DNA from: Candidatus Flexicrinis proximus | GTDB taxonomy: Bacteria; Chloroflexota; Anaerolineae; Aggregatilineales; Phototrophicaceae | Length of the DNA stretch: 64,000 nucleotides | NCBI GenBank assembly: GCA_016712885.1 | Contig: JADJQF010000002.1 | Coordinates: 62,001-126,000 of the forward strand | Direction of reading: 5' to 3' | In this document: piece after piece, positions 21,953-30,811 of the stretch | Layout of the letters: each line of letters opens with the position of its first letter | Numbering within the stretch: position 1 is the stretch's first letter | Position numbers and translations under genes: made by a program | Notes under the pieces: generated by a model | Databases searched by the model: none | Told to the model about the DNA's origin: nothing | Seen by the model: the letters and a program-made list of their open reading frames with translations, nothing else

Positions 21953-22648
21953 ATGCCGAAGAAACGCCCATCCAAAACAACCAGTGTTGCGTCGGCTTCC
22001 GAGTCCGTGGAGAATTTCCTGAAGGCTGTTTACGCCCTCCAGGAGACGACAGAACGGGTTTCGACAAATGCGCTGGCCGATCACCTGCGCGTCAAGGCAC
22101 CCTCCGTCACAGATATGGCTCGGCGTATGGAGGGCGCGGGACTGATCCACTACAGGAAGTACCATGGCGTTCGGCTGACCGAGCAGGGCGAACGGATGGC
22201 GCTGACCGTGATCCGCCGACACCGACTCATTGAGCTCTATCTTGTGCAGGAACTAGGATACGAGCTGCACGAGGTCCACGCCGAAGCGGAGCGATTGGAG
22301 CATGCGGTGTCTGACCGGTTTATCTCTGCGCTCGACCGGAAACTCGGCACGCCCGACATCGATCCTCACGGGGATCCAATCCCTTCCCCGGATGGGTACG
22401 TGGCCCAACCCTCGTCGATTCCACTCACTGAGCTGACACTCAACAGAGAAGCGCGTATTTCCCGACTGCTGACGTCCAGCCCTGAAATGCTGCAGCATAT
22501 GGTCGATCGAGAATTTCGGCTTGGGGATATGGTGTCGGTCGTCGCGCGTGATCCGTTTCACGGGCCACTGACGATCTGGCTGAACAGCCGTCAGGAAATT
22601 ATTGGCTACACCGTCGCCGCGTGCATACACGTCGACGCCGCCGGCTAA
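21953..22648 (+). CDS. DtxR/MntR-family metal-dependent repressor
   Basis: 231 aa. N-terminal winged helix (SVENFLKAVYALQETTERVS ... VTDMARRMEGAGLIHYRKYH), then the metal-binding and dimerisation helix VHAEAERLEHAVSDRF, then DPHGDPIPSPDG, the family's hallmark turn. The C-terminal 75 residues look like the SH3-like FeoA domain (LGDMVSVVARDPFHGPLTIW). Such proteins bind Fe(II) or Mn(II) and repress metal-uptake genes. Leu replaces Cys/Met at one ligand position, so the preferred metal cannot be read. ATG 21953 follows GGCGGAGA; the longer ORF overlaps ppk1. Confidence 0.9.
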   Translation: MPKKRPSKTTSVASASESVENFLKAVYALQETTERVSTNALADHLRVKAPSVTDMARRMEGAGLIHYRKYHGVRLTEQGERMALTVIRRHRLIELYLVQELGYELHEVHAEAERLEHAVSDRFISALDRKLGTPDIDPHGDPIPSPDGYVAQPSSIPLTELTLNREARISRLLTSSPEMLQHMVDREFRLGDMVSVVARDPFHGPLTIWLNSRQEIIGYTVAACIHVDAAG

Positions 22649-22702
22649 AGCACACCAAGGCCGCTTCCGGTCCTGATGCGCCTGACCGTGCCACCCGGAT
22701 CG

Positions 22703-23272
22703 CTATCGAAGGTCGATGCTGGAGATCTGCTCGACGTTTAGCTCGTTGAGACGAGAGAGTATCGTCGTCATTACTAACTGGGCAAAACGGAACAGCGCCT
22801 GCATCCGCGAAATCCTGTCGATGTACAGGTCTGCCGTTCCCTGATCGCCCGCAGACATGTTCGCTTGTGCACCCTGCAATTTAACGAGGTTATCATGCAG
22901 GACATTCAGCGCCCGATCTATATCGCGAAGTTCCCTTCGGCTCACGATATTGGTCACAATTTGCAGCAGGTCGGTTTCCGCTTCATAATATTTTCGGCGG
23001 TCGCTTTTTCCTCGCAGCCAGACTTGGCGGACCATGCCTAATTGCTCCAGTGTGCGCATATTCATGCTTACACTGGCCTTCGAAATTTCAAGGCGTTCCA
23101 GCAATTCATCCAGAGACAGAGGTTCGCCGCTCAGCAGTAGAACTCCGTAGAGTTGGCCCATGACCTTACTGAAGCCGAAATAATCCGCAAGCTGACTTAG
23201 GCCGTCCAACATGCTTTCGTGGACCGCATGCAATTCCGTATTGCCAGCCGGAAGGCTGTTCTTAGTTGTCAT
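22703..23272 (-). CDS. GbsR/MarR-family transcriptional regulator
   Basis: 189 aa. The winged-helix segment MGQLYGVLLLSGEPLSLDEL then LERLEISKASVSMNMRTLEQLGMVRQVWLRGKSDRRKYYEAE is typical of GbsR-like proteins: the recognition helix precedes a basic wing. The C-terminus is a long dimerising helix. ATG 23272 is chosen (AGGA 6 nt upstream); in-frame upstream starts at 23320 or 23374 would extend into the region shared with rex. It is divergent from rex with about 130 bp between, so it may regulate itself or its neighbour. Confidence 0.85.
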   Translation of the reverse strand: MTTKNSLPAGNTELHAVHESMLDGLSQLADYFGFSKVMGQLYGVLLLSGEPLSLDELLERLEISKASVSMNMRTLEQLGMVRQVWLRGKSDRRKYYEAETDLLQIVTNIVSRRELRDIDRALNVLHDNLVKLQGAQANMSAGDQGTADLYIDRISRMQALFRFAQLVMTTILSRLNELNVEQISSIDLR

Positions 23273-23403
23273 TGAGGTCCTAAATACAGAAACACTCGTT
23301 TTTTGATGAGGACATTTGTTCATTGTATCACTTTTTTCGCTCGCGTGGCTACGCGAACCTGTGAGCGGTGGCACAAATGAATATTCAATGATATTATGAA
23401 GCT

Positions 23404-24075
23404 ATGCAGAATATTTCACAAACGAATTCGAATCGTCGAAGCATGGCTTCAAACAGCGATAACAGCAACATTCCTGATATAGTGATCGGGCGCTTGCCCA
23501 TCTATCTGCGTGCCCTGAATCGTCTTGCTTCTGAAGGGATGGCGATCACCTCTTCACATGAACTCGGGCAGAGGTTGGGCATCAGTTCGGCGCAGATACG
23601 CAAAGACCTCTCGCACTTTGGCGGTTTCGGTAAGCAGGGTACTGGCTATCAGATCGAGTTCCTGCAGGAAAAACTGCGCAAGGTCCTCCACGTTGATAGC
23701 GAATGGGAGGTTGCACTGGTCGGTGTCGGTGACTTGGGGAAAGCCATTGCTCATTACAGAGGCTTTGCGGACCGGGGCTTTCATATCAGTTGTGCATTCG
23801 ACAGCGCTCCGGAAAAAGTTGGGCAAAAAGTCGACGGTTTCGTCGTCCAGCCCATCGACCAGCTGCAGGCCACGATCCAGACCCGTGGTATTCGCCTCGC
23901 CATGATTGCCGTTCCGGCAGAATTCGCCCAGAGCGTAGCTAACATGCTGGTTAGCGCTGGTATTCGGGGGATTCTGAATTACGCGCCGATCAACCTCGCC
24001 GTGCCGGAAAACATCCATGTCCAGTACATCGATCCGGTGGTCGGCCTTCAGCGCATGACGTATTACTTTGATTGA
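23404..24075 (+). CDS. rex: Redox-sensing transcriptional repressor Rex
   Basis: 223 aa. N-terminal winged helix (RLPIYLRALNRLASEGMAIT, then SSHELGQRLGISSAQIRKDL and SHFGGFGKQGTGY) followed by a Rossmann NAD(H) domain (VALVGVGDLGKAIAHYRGF, CAFDSAPEKVG). ILNYAPINLAVPE and VQYIDPVVGLQRMTYYF match the C-terminal swap helix. Rex releases DNA when NADH is high, controlling fermentation and respiration genes. The start is either 23404 or ATG 23443; neither has a strong ribosome site. It converges on mreB. Confidence 0.95.
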   Translation: MQNISQTNSNRRSMASNSDNSNIPDIVIGRLPIYLRALNRLASEGMAITSSHELGQRLGISSAQIRKDLSHFGGFGKQGTGYQIEFLQEKLRKVLHVDSEWEVALVGVGDLGKAIAHYRGFADRGFHISCAFDSAPEKVGQKVDGFVVQPIDQLQATIQTRGIRLAMIAVPAEFAQSVANMLVSAGIRGILNYAPINLAVPENIHVQYIDPVVGLQRMTYYFD

Positions 24076-24133
24076 CCTGTCAGCCTGAACCGGATATAGA
24101 CCTCACACACTGGATAGTAAACCGGCCAGGGAT

Positions 24134-25147
24134 TTAGCCTTGGGCGATTCGCCGCTGCAATGCCGGATCCTCCAACGCACGCCCCGCCCCGGTAGCCACG
24201 GCGATCATGGGATTGTCAGCTCGATAGACAGGAACACCGGTCTGAGTTGTCAGGTACTGGTCAATTCCACGAAGCAGCGCGCCCCCGCCGGTCAGGACGA
24301 TACCACGGTCAATGATATCTGAAGCGAGTTCAGGCGGCGTTGCTGCGAGAACGTTCTTTACAACACCAGCGATCTGTGCCAGCGCCTCCGCGAGTGCCTC
24401 GACGACTTCTCCAGTCGTGATTCGTTCCGCTCTTGGCAGCCCAGTACGGCTGTCGCGGCCCTGAATATCCATGGCAAGTGCCTGGGGGAGTGCAACAGCC
24501 GCGCCGACCTGAATCTTCACTGCCTCGGCGGTTGGCTGTCCAATATTCAACTGGAACTTACGGCGGACATACTGAATAATCGCGTCGTCGAGACGCAGCC
24601 CTCCGATGCGACCGCTCTCGGCCCGAACGATGGCATTCATACTCAGGACTGCGGCTTCGGTGATGCCACCGCCTATATTGACGATCATGTCACCAGCCGG
24701 CGTTGCAATGGGCAGCCCTGCCCCGATTGCCGCAGCCAGTGGCTCCGGGATGGTGAAAACCTCGCGGGCGCCCGCAGCCATAGCGGCTTCATACACCGCG
24801 CGTTTTTCAACACTAGTGACGCCATAAGGAACCGACATCATAACGGTCGGCTTGAAGAGTCGCATCCTGCCCGTTACCTTGCCCATGTAATAACTGAGCA
24901 TAGCCTCTGCGACTTCATAGTCAGCGATCACGCCGTTCTGAAGCGGGCGTACAATCTGTATATCTTCGCTGTCGACCTTTCCGAGCATTTCGCGCACGGG
25001 CTGTCCGATTTCGATGACCGGAATGCGGCGCGGGTCTTCCTCCGCCGCTATTGCGACCAGCGACGGTTCCTGTAACACAATCTGACCGGATTCCCAGATC
25101 AGCGTATTGATCGTTCCGAGATCGACGCCCAGTCGTTTACCTAGCAT
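24134..25147 (-). CDS. mreB: Rod-shape-determining actin homolog MreB
   Basis: 337 aa. Actin-fold ATPase that forms membrane-bound filaments guiding cell-wall synthesis. Phosphate 1 loop GVDLGTINTLIW, phosphate 2 loop NIGGGITEAAVL, adenosine motif GIVLTGGGALLRGIDQYLTT and KPTVMMSVPYGVTSVEKRAV are all MreB-like. ATG 25147 gives the expected MLGKRLGVDLGT N-terminus; longer in-frame starts overlap the atp terminator. mreC and mreD are not adjacent. It follows the atp operon terminator on the same strand. Confidence 0.93.
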   Translation of the reverse strand: MLGKRLGVDLGTINTLIWESGQIVLQEPSLVAIAAEEDPRRIPVIEIGQPVREMLGKVDSEDIQIVRPLQNGVIADYEVAEAMLSYYMGKVTGRMRLFKPTVMMSVPYGVTSVEKRAVYEAAMAAGAREVFTIPEPLAAAIGAGLPIATPAGDMIVNIGGGITEAAVLSMNAIVRAESGRIGGLRLDDAIIQYVRRKFQLNIGQPTAEAVKIQVGAAVALPQALAMDIQGRDSRTGLPRAERITTGEVVEALAEALAQIAGVVKNVLAATPPELASDIIDRGIVLTGGGALLRGIDQYLTTQTGVPVYRADNPMIAVATGAGRALEDPALQRRIAQG

Positions 25148-25205
25148 CGCGTGTGTTTGCTTTCCTGATTGCGGTGAACCATCCGGTACTGTACATGGGG
25201 CTACC

Positions 25206-25246
25206 CAAAAAAACAACGCCCGGTCACTCATTGAGCGGCCGGGCGT
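25206..25246 (-). terminator. Terminator of the atp operon
   Basis: On the minus strand ACGCCCGG/CCGGGCGT (25216-25223 with 25239-25246) forms an 8-bp stem, followed by TTGTTTTTTTGG. It is located 19 nt past the atpC stop. Confidence 0.9.
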
Positions 25247-25265
25247 CAATTCAATTCAGTCTGTG

Positions 25266-25733
25266 TTACTTCCTAGCATCGCGCTCAGTCTGTTCGACAA
25301 TGCGCATGGTCGTTCCACGGGTGCGGATTTTCGCCATGATGCGCTCGGCCAGTTCCGCGCGCTTTAGCGAGAAAGAAAGTGCACGGTTCTGTTCTTCGGG
25401 AAGGCCCGCAACGCCCTTTGCCATCGTCGCCGCGGCTTCCGCCTTAGCCTTGTCGATCGCGTCATAGTCAAGATCAAATGACGACTCTGCAAGTTCGGCG
25501 AGAATTGTAACTTTCGTAGGGCGCACATCTACAACGCCGCCGTAGATTGCGAAACGCTCTTCCGCGCCACCCTTCCGTATGATGAGCTCGCCGAAACCCA
25601 ACGTCGTCAGCACGGGCGCGTGGTTCGGGAGCACACCCATGATACCTTCGCTGGCAGGCACAACGACCATATCTGCGGCGGCCTCTTCAAAGACCTTGCG
25701 TTCTTTGCTGACCACCTCTACTGCAATCGGCAT
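25266..25733 (-). CDS. atpC: ATP synthase F1 subunit epsilon
   Basis: 155 aa. The N-terminal beta-sandwich (MPIAVEVVSKERKVFEEAAA, then VVVPASEGIMGVLPNHAPVL and GVVDVRPTKVTILAELAE) is characteristic; the C-terminal two-helix domain can inhibit ATP hydrolysis. It is about 20 residues longer than many homologs because of an extended C-terminal helix. Last gene of atpA-G-D-C, 9 nt after atpD. Confidence 0.95.
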   Translation of the reverse strand: MPIAVEVVSKERKVFEEAAADMVVVPASEGIMGVLPNHAPVLTTLGFGELIIRKGGAEERFAIYGGVVDVRPTKVTILAELAESSFDLDYDAIDKAKAEAAATMAKGVAGLPEEQNRALSFSLKRAELAERIMAKIRTRGTTMRIVEQTERDARK

Positions 25734-25742
25734 GACAGCCCC

Positions 25743-27149
25743 CTAACTCGCTTTTTCGGACTGCTCGTACCGCTCAATGACCTCGTCAATTGCCCCAGCC
25801 ATATAGAACATCTGCTCAGGGATGTGATCGACATCACCATCGAGGATCGCACGGAAGCCGCGGACAGTGTCCTTGACTTTCACGTAGCGACCGGGGCGGC
25901 CGGTGAACTGTTCGGCCACGACCATCGGCTGGGTAAGGAACTGCTCCAATTTGCGTGCGCGGGCGACTAGCATCTTGTCGTCGTCTGAGAGTTCATCGAT
26001 CCCTAGGATGTTGATGATGTCCTGGAGATCCTTGTACTTCTGAAGATAGCGCTGAACTTCGCGGGCTGTGCGATAATGTTCTTCCCCGATGACCAACGGG
26101 TCGAGGATTTTGCTCGTCGACGCCAAGGGATCCACTGCAGGGAACAGCCCGCGTGCGGCAATTGAACGTTCGAGGGCAATTGTACCGTCCAGATGCGTGA
26201 ACACCGCGACAGGGGCAGGATCTGAGTAATCGTCCGCAGGGACGTAGACTGCCTGCATCGAGGTGATGGCACCGCTGCGCGTGGAGGTGATACGTTCCTG
26301 GAGCTGCCCCATCTCGTCGGCCAGTGTCGGCTGATAACCGACCGCGGAAGGCATACGGCCCAGGAGCGCCGATACTTCAGCACCCGCCAGCGAATAGCGG
26401 AAGATGTTGTCAATAAACATCAGAACGTCTTTGCCTTCGTCGCGGAAGTGCTCGGCCATCGCCAAGCCGCTGAGCGCGACGCGCAGACGGACACCGGGGG
26501 GCTCATTCATCTGGCCGAACACCATCGCCAGTTTAGGCAGGACGCCGGCTTCTTCCATTTCGTGATAAAGTGCCGTACCCTCGCGGGTGCGCTCGCCAAC
26601 ACCTGCGAACACGGACAGACCCTCGTGCTGAGTCGCAATCGAGTTGATCAATTCCTGAATGGTGACGGTCTTGCCGACACCTGCGCCGCCGAAAATACCG
26701 ACCTTACCACCGCGAGTCATCGGGGCGACGAGGTCAATTACCTTCATACCGGTCTCGAACACTTCGATCTGTGTCGACTGTTCCTCGAAATCAGGCGCAG
26801 AGGCGTGAATGGGGCGCTGTGGAGTATCAGTGGGAAGCGCAGCCCCGCCATCGATCGGTTTGCCAAGCACATTGAACACTCGGCCTAGTGCCGCTTCACC
26901 CACCGGAACCTGAATCGGCGAACCGGTTGCATAAGCTGGCACACCGCGAGCGAGGCCGTCTGTCGTATCCATACCGACACATCGCACCGTGTTATGGCCG
27001 ATATGCAGCTCAACTTCCAAAATCAAGTCGTCCTGCCCCTCACGCGGGACACGGATCGCATCGTAAAGATCCGGCAAAACGTGCCCGGAAAACTCTACGT
27101 CCACCACCGCGCCCAGCACTTGGGTAACGCGTCCTTGAAGTTCTGCCAT
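25743..27149 (-). CDS. atpD: ATP synthase F1 subunit beta
   Basis: 468 aa. Catalytic subunit. The P-loop GGAGVGKT is at residues 154-161 (Lys160). VFAGVGERTREGTALYHEME and LMFIDNIFRYSLAGAEVSAL (catalytic-site and DELSEED-side helices) are conserved; the DELSDDD variant appears near residue 390 (GIDELSDDDKMLVARARK). Normal length. Third gene of the operon, 30 nt after atpG. Confidence 0.98.
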   Translation of the reverse strand: MAELQGRVTQVLGAVVDVEFSGHVLPDLYDAIRVPREGQDDLILEVELHIGHNTVRCVGMDTTDGLARGVPAYATGSPIQVPVGEAALGRVFNVLGKPIDGGAALPTDTPQRPIHASAPDFEEQSTQIEVFETGMKVIDLVAPMTRGGKVGIFGGAGVGKTVTIQELINSIATQHEGLSVFAGVGERTREGTALYHEMEEAGVLPKLAMVFGQMNEPPGVRLRVALSGLAMAEHFRDEGKDVLMFIDNIFRYSLAGAEVSALLGRMPSAVGYQPTLADEMGQLQERITSTRSGAITSMQAVYVPADDYSDPAPVAVFTHLDGTIALERSIAARGLFPAVDPLASTSKILDPLVIGEEHYRTAREVQRYLQKYKDLQDIINILGIDELSDDDKMLVARARKLEQFLTQPMVVAEQFTGRPGRYVKVKDTVRGFRAILDGDVDHIPEQMFYMAGAIDEVIERYEQSEKAS

Positions 27150-27179
27150 GTGTTGTTCTCCTCTGAGTCAGCGGTTGGA

Positions 27180-28139
27180 TTAGCGAACGCCGTTCGCGAT
27201 CAGGTCGGGTTCAATGGCGTCGGCGATCTTGTCAATCGACGCCTGCAATGCCTCTGCGCCGCCAACGATATCGAGAATTTCACTCGTAATCGCTGCCTGG
27301 CGCGCCTTGTTATAAACCAGGGTCAGACCCTGAACCAAAGTGTCTGCGTTACCGCTGGCGTTTTGCATGGCGACCATTCGAGCACTGTGTTCGCTCGCCT
27401 GGCTTTCCAGCACCGCCTGATATAGCTGCAATTCCGTAAAGCGCGGCACGATCTCGTCAAGAATCGCCTGCGGATTCGGTTCAAACGAGTAATCGAGCTT
27501 ATTGGACGTCACGCTCGGGACATCCTTGATGTACTCTGCTGCGACCTTGTCTTCCATCTCGTGCGGAATAAGCGGGAGCCAACCAAGTACGGCCGGGCGC
27601 TGAGTCAGCGTGTTGATGAAGTCGGTGTAGGCAATGAATACATCATCGATCCGCCCACTGAGGAACTCCTCAATTGCCAGTCGGGCGATGGGAGTCATTT
27701 CCGCCGCAGTGGGTTCTGCTGATAGCGTAAACTGGGCCATGACGTTCTCGCGTGAGCGGATGAGAGAGTCGCGTCCCTTGCGCCCAATCGTCACCCACTG
27801 AACCGGTTTGCCCAGCCGCTTGGCGAAACGGTTCGCAGCACGAATGATGTTGCTGTTGAAGGCACCCGCCAACCCGCGGTCTGAAGTAACCAGCACGATC
27901 ATCACAGCCTTAACTTCGTCACGCTTGGTCAGGAGCGGGTGCATCGCACCGCCGCCTTTGCTGGCCGCCTGGACATTAAGGAGGATTTCCCACGCCTTTT
28001 CCGCGTAGGCACGGCTCGCGAGGACGCGAGCCTGCGCCTTGCGAACGCGAGATGCTGAAACCGCCTCCAGCGCACGGGTGATTTGCCCGATGTTCTTTAC
28101 GCTTCGGATGCGCTTTCTAATTTCGCGAGTCGAAGCCAT
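27180..28139 (-). CDS. atpG: ATP synthase F1 subunit gamma
   Basis: 319 aa. Central rotor shaft. N-terminal coiled helix MASTREIRKRIRSVKNIGQI with TRALEAVSASRVRKAQ, and C-terminal helix ASEHSARMVAMQNASGNADT ending EILDIVGGAEAL, are both diagnostic. It is slightly longer than the about 290-aa norm, from extra residues in the middle domain. Starts 3 nt after the atpA stop. Confidence 0.97.
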   Translation of the reverse strand: MASTREIRKRIRSVKNIGQITRALEAVSASRVRKAQARVLASRAYAEKAWEILLNVQAASKGGGAMHPLLTKRDEVKAVMIVLVTSDRGLAGAFNSNIIRAANRFAKRLGKPVQWVTIGRKGRDSLIRSRENVMAQFTLSAEPTAAEMTPIARLAIEEFLSGRIDDVFIAYTDFINTLTQRPAVLGWLPLIPHEMEDKVAAEYIKDVPSVTSNKLDYSFEPNPQAILDEIVPRFTELQLYQAVLESQASEHSARMVAMQNASGNADTLVQGLTLVYNKARQAAITSEILDIVGGAEALQASIDKIADAIEPDLIANGVR

Positions 28140-28142
28140 CAG

Positions 28143-29645
28143 TTAGCTCCACGTATCCATAAACGCCTTAATCGCGGCGTCGATACCAGCCTTCAACTCG
28201 TCGTTCCATTTCTTCTCGGTTTCCAGCTTCGTGACCAAGTCACTGTACTGAGCATTCAAGAACTTGAGGAACTTCTCTTTCCATTCCAGTACTCGCTCGA
28301 CAGAAATCTTCTGGAGCTGACCGCTGTTGCCGGCATGGATCAAAGCGACCTGATCGGCCAGCTTGAGAGGCTGATACTGGGGCTGCTTGAGAAGTTCAGT
28401 GAGACGCATCCCCTGGAACAACTGGCGCTGGGTGGCGGCGTCGAGGTCGCTTGCGAACTGCGCGAATGCTGCAAGCGAACGGAACTGCGCGAGATCGAGG
28501 CGCATACCGCCTGCGACACGCTTCATGGCATTAGTCTGAGCATCGCCACCGACGCGGCTGACGCTGATACCGACGTTCAACGCAGGACGCTGGCCCGCAT
28601 AAAACAGTTCGCTCTCAAGATAGATCTGGCCATCGGTGATGGAAATAACGTTCGTCGGCACATAGGCAGACACGTCAGCCAGCAGCGTTTCAATGATCGG
28701 CAGCGCTGTCAGCGAGCCATTTCCGCGCGCCTCCGACAACTGTGCTGCGCGTTCCAGCAAGCGGCTGTGGAGATAGAAGACGTCTCCAGGATACGCCTCG
28801 CGGCCGGGAGGACGCCGCATCAGCAGCGAAACCTGACGATATGCCCAAGCATGCTTGCTCAGATCATCATAGACGACAAGTGCATCCTTGCCGTTCTCCA
28901 TGAACCACTCGCCGATGGCACAGCCCGAGTAAGGCGAAATGTACTGCATAGCAGCCGAGTCCGACGCGGATGCGACGACTACGGTGGTGTACTCCATCGC
29001 GCCGGCCTGTTCGAGCGTTGCGACGAGGCGCGCCACTTCGCCACGGCGCTTGCCGATAGCGACGTAAACGCAGTACATACCCTGCCCTTTTTGGTTGAGG
29101 ATCGCATCCATTGCAACCGCGGTCTTACCCACCTGGCGGTCACCGATGATGAGCTGACGCTGACCGCGACCGATCGGGATCATCGCGTCAATAGCGAGAA
29201 TACCGGTCTGCACAGGGCGATACACATTGCGCCGGTCAATCACGCCCGGGGCAATACGCTCAATGTTATAGAACGTATCCGAAACGATGGGGCCTTTTCC
29301 GTCAACGGGCTGACCGAGCGCGTCGACAACGCGACCGACAAGGCTCATTCCAACCGGAACAGAGGCGATACGACCCAGCGGGCGGACTTCGTCGCCTTCC
29401 TGAATCGTATTGTAGTCACCCATGATGATGACACCAACGCTGTTGCTTTCGAGGTTAAACGCGATACCCGGCGTACCATTGCTAAAGCGCACCAGTTCAC
29501 TCAGGCGCACATTCAGCAAGCCCTTGACGCGGGCAATGCCGTCGCCGATTTCGGTTACGTAACCGACCTCGACGGATTCCACTGCGGGTGCGTAACCCTC
29601 GATCTGCTTGAGGATCGCATCGTACACTTTGGAGCCTTCCGCCAT
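28143..29645 (-). CDS. atpA: ATP synthase F1 subunit alpha
   Basis: 500 aa. Non-catalytic nucleotide-binding subunit; P-loop GDRQVGKT (168-175). VEVGYVTEIGDGIARVKGLL, the arginine-finger region VNVGISVSRVGGDAQ and MRLDLAQFRSLAAFAQFASD are conserved. First gene of an operon that lacks atpH (delta) and the F0 genes atpB/E/F. A good promoter lies about 60 nt upstream. The 546-aa ORF on the opposite strand is a shadow. Confidence 0.98.
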   Translation of the reverse strand: MAEGSKVYDAILKQIEGYAPAVESVEVGYVTEIGDGIARVKGLLNVRLSELVRFSNGTPGIAFNLESNSVGVIIMGDYNTIQEGDEVRPLGRIASVPVGMSLVGRVVDALGQPVDGKGPIVSDTFYNIERIAPGVIDRRNVYRPVQTGILAIDAMIPIGRGQRQLIIGDRQVGKTAVAMDAILNQKGQGMYCVYVAIGKRRGEVARLVATLEQAGAMEYTTVVVASASDSAAMQYISPYSGCAIGEWFMENGKDALVVYDDLSKHAWAYRQVSLLMRRPPGREAYPGDVFYLHSRLLERAAQLSEARGNGSLTALPIIETLLADVSAYVPTNVISITDGQIYLESELFYAGQRPALNVGISVSRVGGDAQTNAMKRVAGGMRLDLAQFRSLAAFAQFASDLDAATQRQLFQGMRLTELLKQPQYQPLKLADQVALIHAGNSGQLQKISVERVLEWKEKFLKFLNAQYSDLVTKLETEKKWNDELKAGIDAAIKAFMDTWS

Positions 29646-29704
29646 GCCTCGAACCCTTTCACTGACAATCAGAAACGGATTTCTGGTCTAACAAAACTGC
29701 GCGA

Positions 29705-29733
29705 ATTGTACTGGATGGATTAGGTTTTGTCTA
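29705..29733 (-). promoter_or_regulatory. Promoter of the atpAGDC operon
   Basis: On the minus strand TAGACA (29728-29733), 17-bp spacer, TACAAT (29705-29710), about 60 nt upstream of atpA. It shows that atpA starts a transcript here and is not downstream of F0 genes. Confidence 0.65.
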
Positions 29734-29844
29734 CTTTTTCACAATCGGCGTCCAGCGTGCGCCGACGTAGACACGAGACACCTCAAGCCCTACTACAGAT
29801 TGAACGACGGGCACAGTCGATGAGCCCACGGACTGGATGCTTAA

Positions 29845-30675
29845 TTAGCTTTTCTTGCTCCCTTCGCCTAATGCCTGTGACCGCCTGTATGCAGCCCAAA
29901 CGCCATCCGCGATGACGGTTCGAAGGCCACCCTTCTCCAGATGATAAATCGCCTCGGCTGATGTTCCTCCCGGGCTGGTCACCTGATTTCGCATTTCAGC
30001 CATGTGCTGATGTGACTGAAGTGCAAAGTCAACTGAACCTCGCACAGTTTGAAGCACCAACCGTTCAGCGTCACGGCGGGGCAAGCCCATATGCACGCCG
30101 ACATCAATCAGCGCCTCCATAAACATGAAAACGTAGGCGGGTCCTGTTCCGTTAAGTGCCGTAGCCATATCCAGAAAACGCTCATCTTCTACAAGCATCT
30201 CATCGCCAAGGGCGCCCAACATGAGCCGCGACTGGTGGCGCTGGACATCATCCACATCGCTGCTTGCCGTCCAAACTGTCATCCCCTGACCGATCTGCCC
30301 CGGGGTGTTTGGCATCGCGCGCACAACCCGCGGATTACCCCCGCCCTCGGCAATCGATTTTATGGTGACGCCGGCTGCAATACTCAGGATCAGTGATTCC
30401 GGTTTGATCACGCCGCGAATATCCGAAAGCACACGATCCATGACCTGCGGCTTCACCGACAACAATACTATGTCAGCCCCGGCCACTGCCTCGGCATTTT
30501 GCAGGGTCGTCTTTACTCCGTACATCGCTTTGAGTGTTTCGCAGCGGTCAACATGGACATCGGATGCGGTAATCTGGAGCGGGCTGACCAGGTCACGGTT
30601 AAGCAGCCCCTTCATCATCGCCTCGCCCATCACGCCCGAGCCAATAAACGCTAGCGTTGCATTCAGTAAGGACAT
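29845..30675 (-). CDS. proC: Pyrroline-5-carboxylate reductase
   Basis: 276 aa. It reduces pyrroline-5-carboxylate to proline with NAD(P)H. The Rossmann start LAFIGSGVMGEAMMKGLL, IVLLSVKPQVMDRVLSDI and MPNTPGQIGQGMTVW are typical. The C-terminal dimer domain has ATALNGTGPAYVFMFMEALI and the substrate loop VTSPGGTSAEAIYHLEKGG. ATG 30675 gives the right N-terminus; the frame stays open upstream but is not conserved in type. Single gene. Confidence 0.95.
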   Translation of the reverse strand: MSLLNATLAFIGSGVMGEAMMKGLLNRDLVSPLQITASDVHVDRCETLKAMYGVKTTLQNAEAVAGADIVLLSVKPQVMDRVLSDIRGVIKPESLILSIAAGVTIKSIAEGGGNPRVVRAMPNTPGQIGQGMTVWTASSDVDDVQRHQSRLMLGALGDEMLVEDERFLDMATALNGTGPAYVFMFMEALIDVGVHMGLPRRDAERLVLQTVRGSVDFALQSHQHMAEMRNQVTSPGGTSAEAIYHLEKGGLRTVIADGVWAAYRRSQALGEGSKKS

Positions 30676-30811
30676 ACCTTCGCTTTCGAATACGAATAGG
30701 TTCACTTCACGGCTGAGGGACCACGTCAATCACGGGACGAGGTTTCCAGAGTCGCTTATACCAAGGATACGACCTGTGGGGATTCGACCTATTGATTATA
30801 ATGTACGTCCC

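Noticed and set aside
28083..29723. 546-aa open frame on the plus strand opposite atpA
   Set aside because: It mirrors the strongly conserved atpA gene on the other strand, has Arg/Asp/His-rich composition typical of antisense frames, and has no ribosome site.
30797..30802. Full sigma70 promoter for the WD40-like gene
   Set aside because: TATAAT is perfect, but no acceptable -35 lies 16-18 bp upstream and the leader would be only a few bases, so it is mentioned only in the gene entry.
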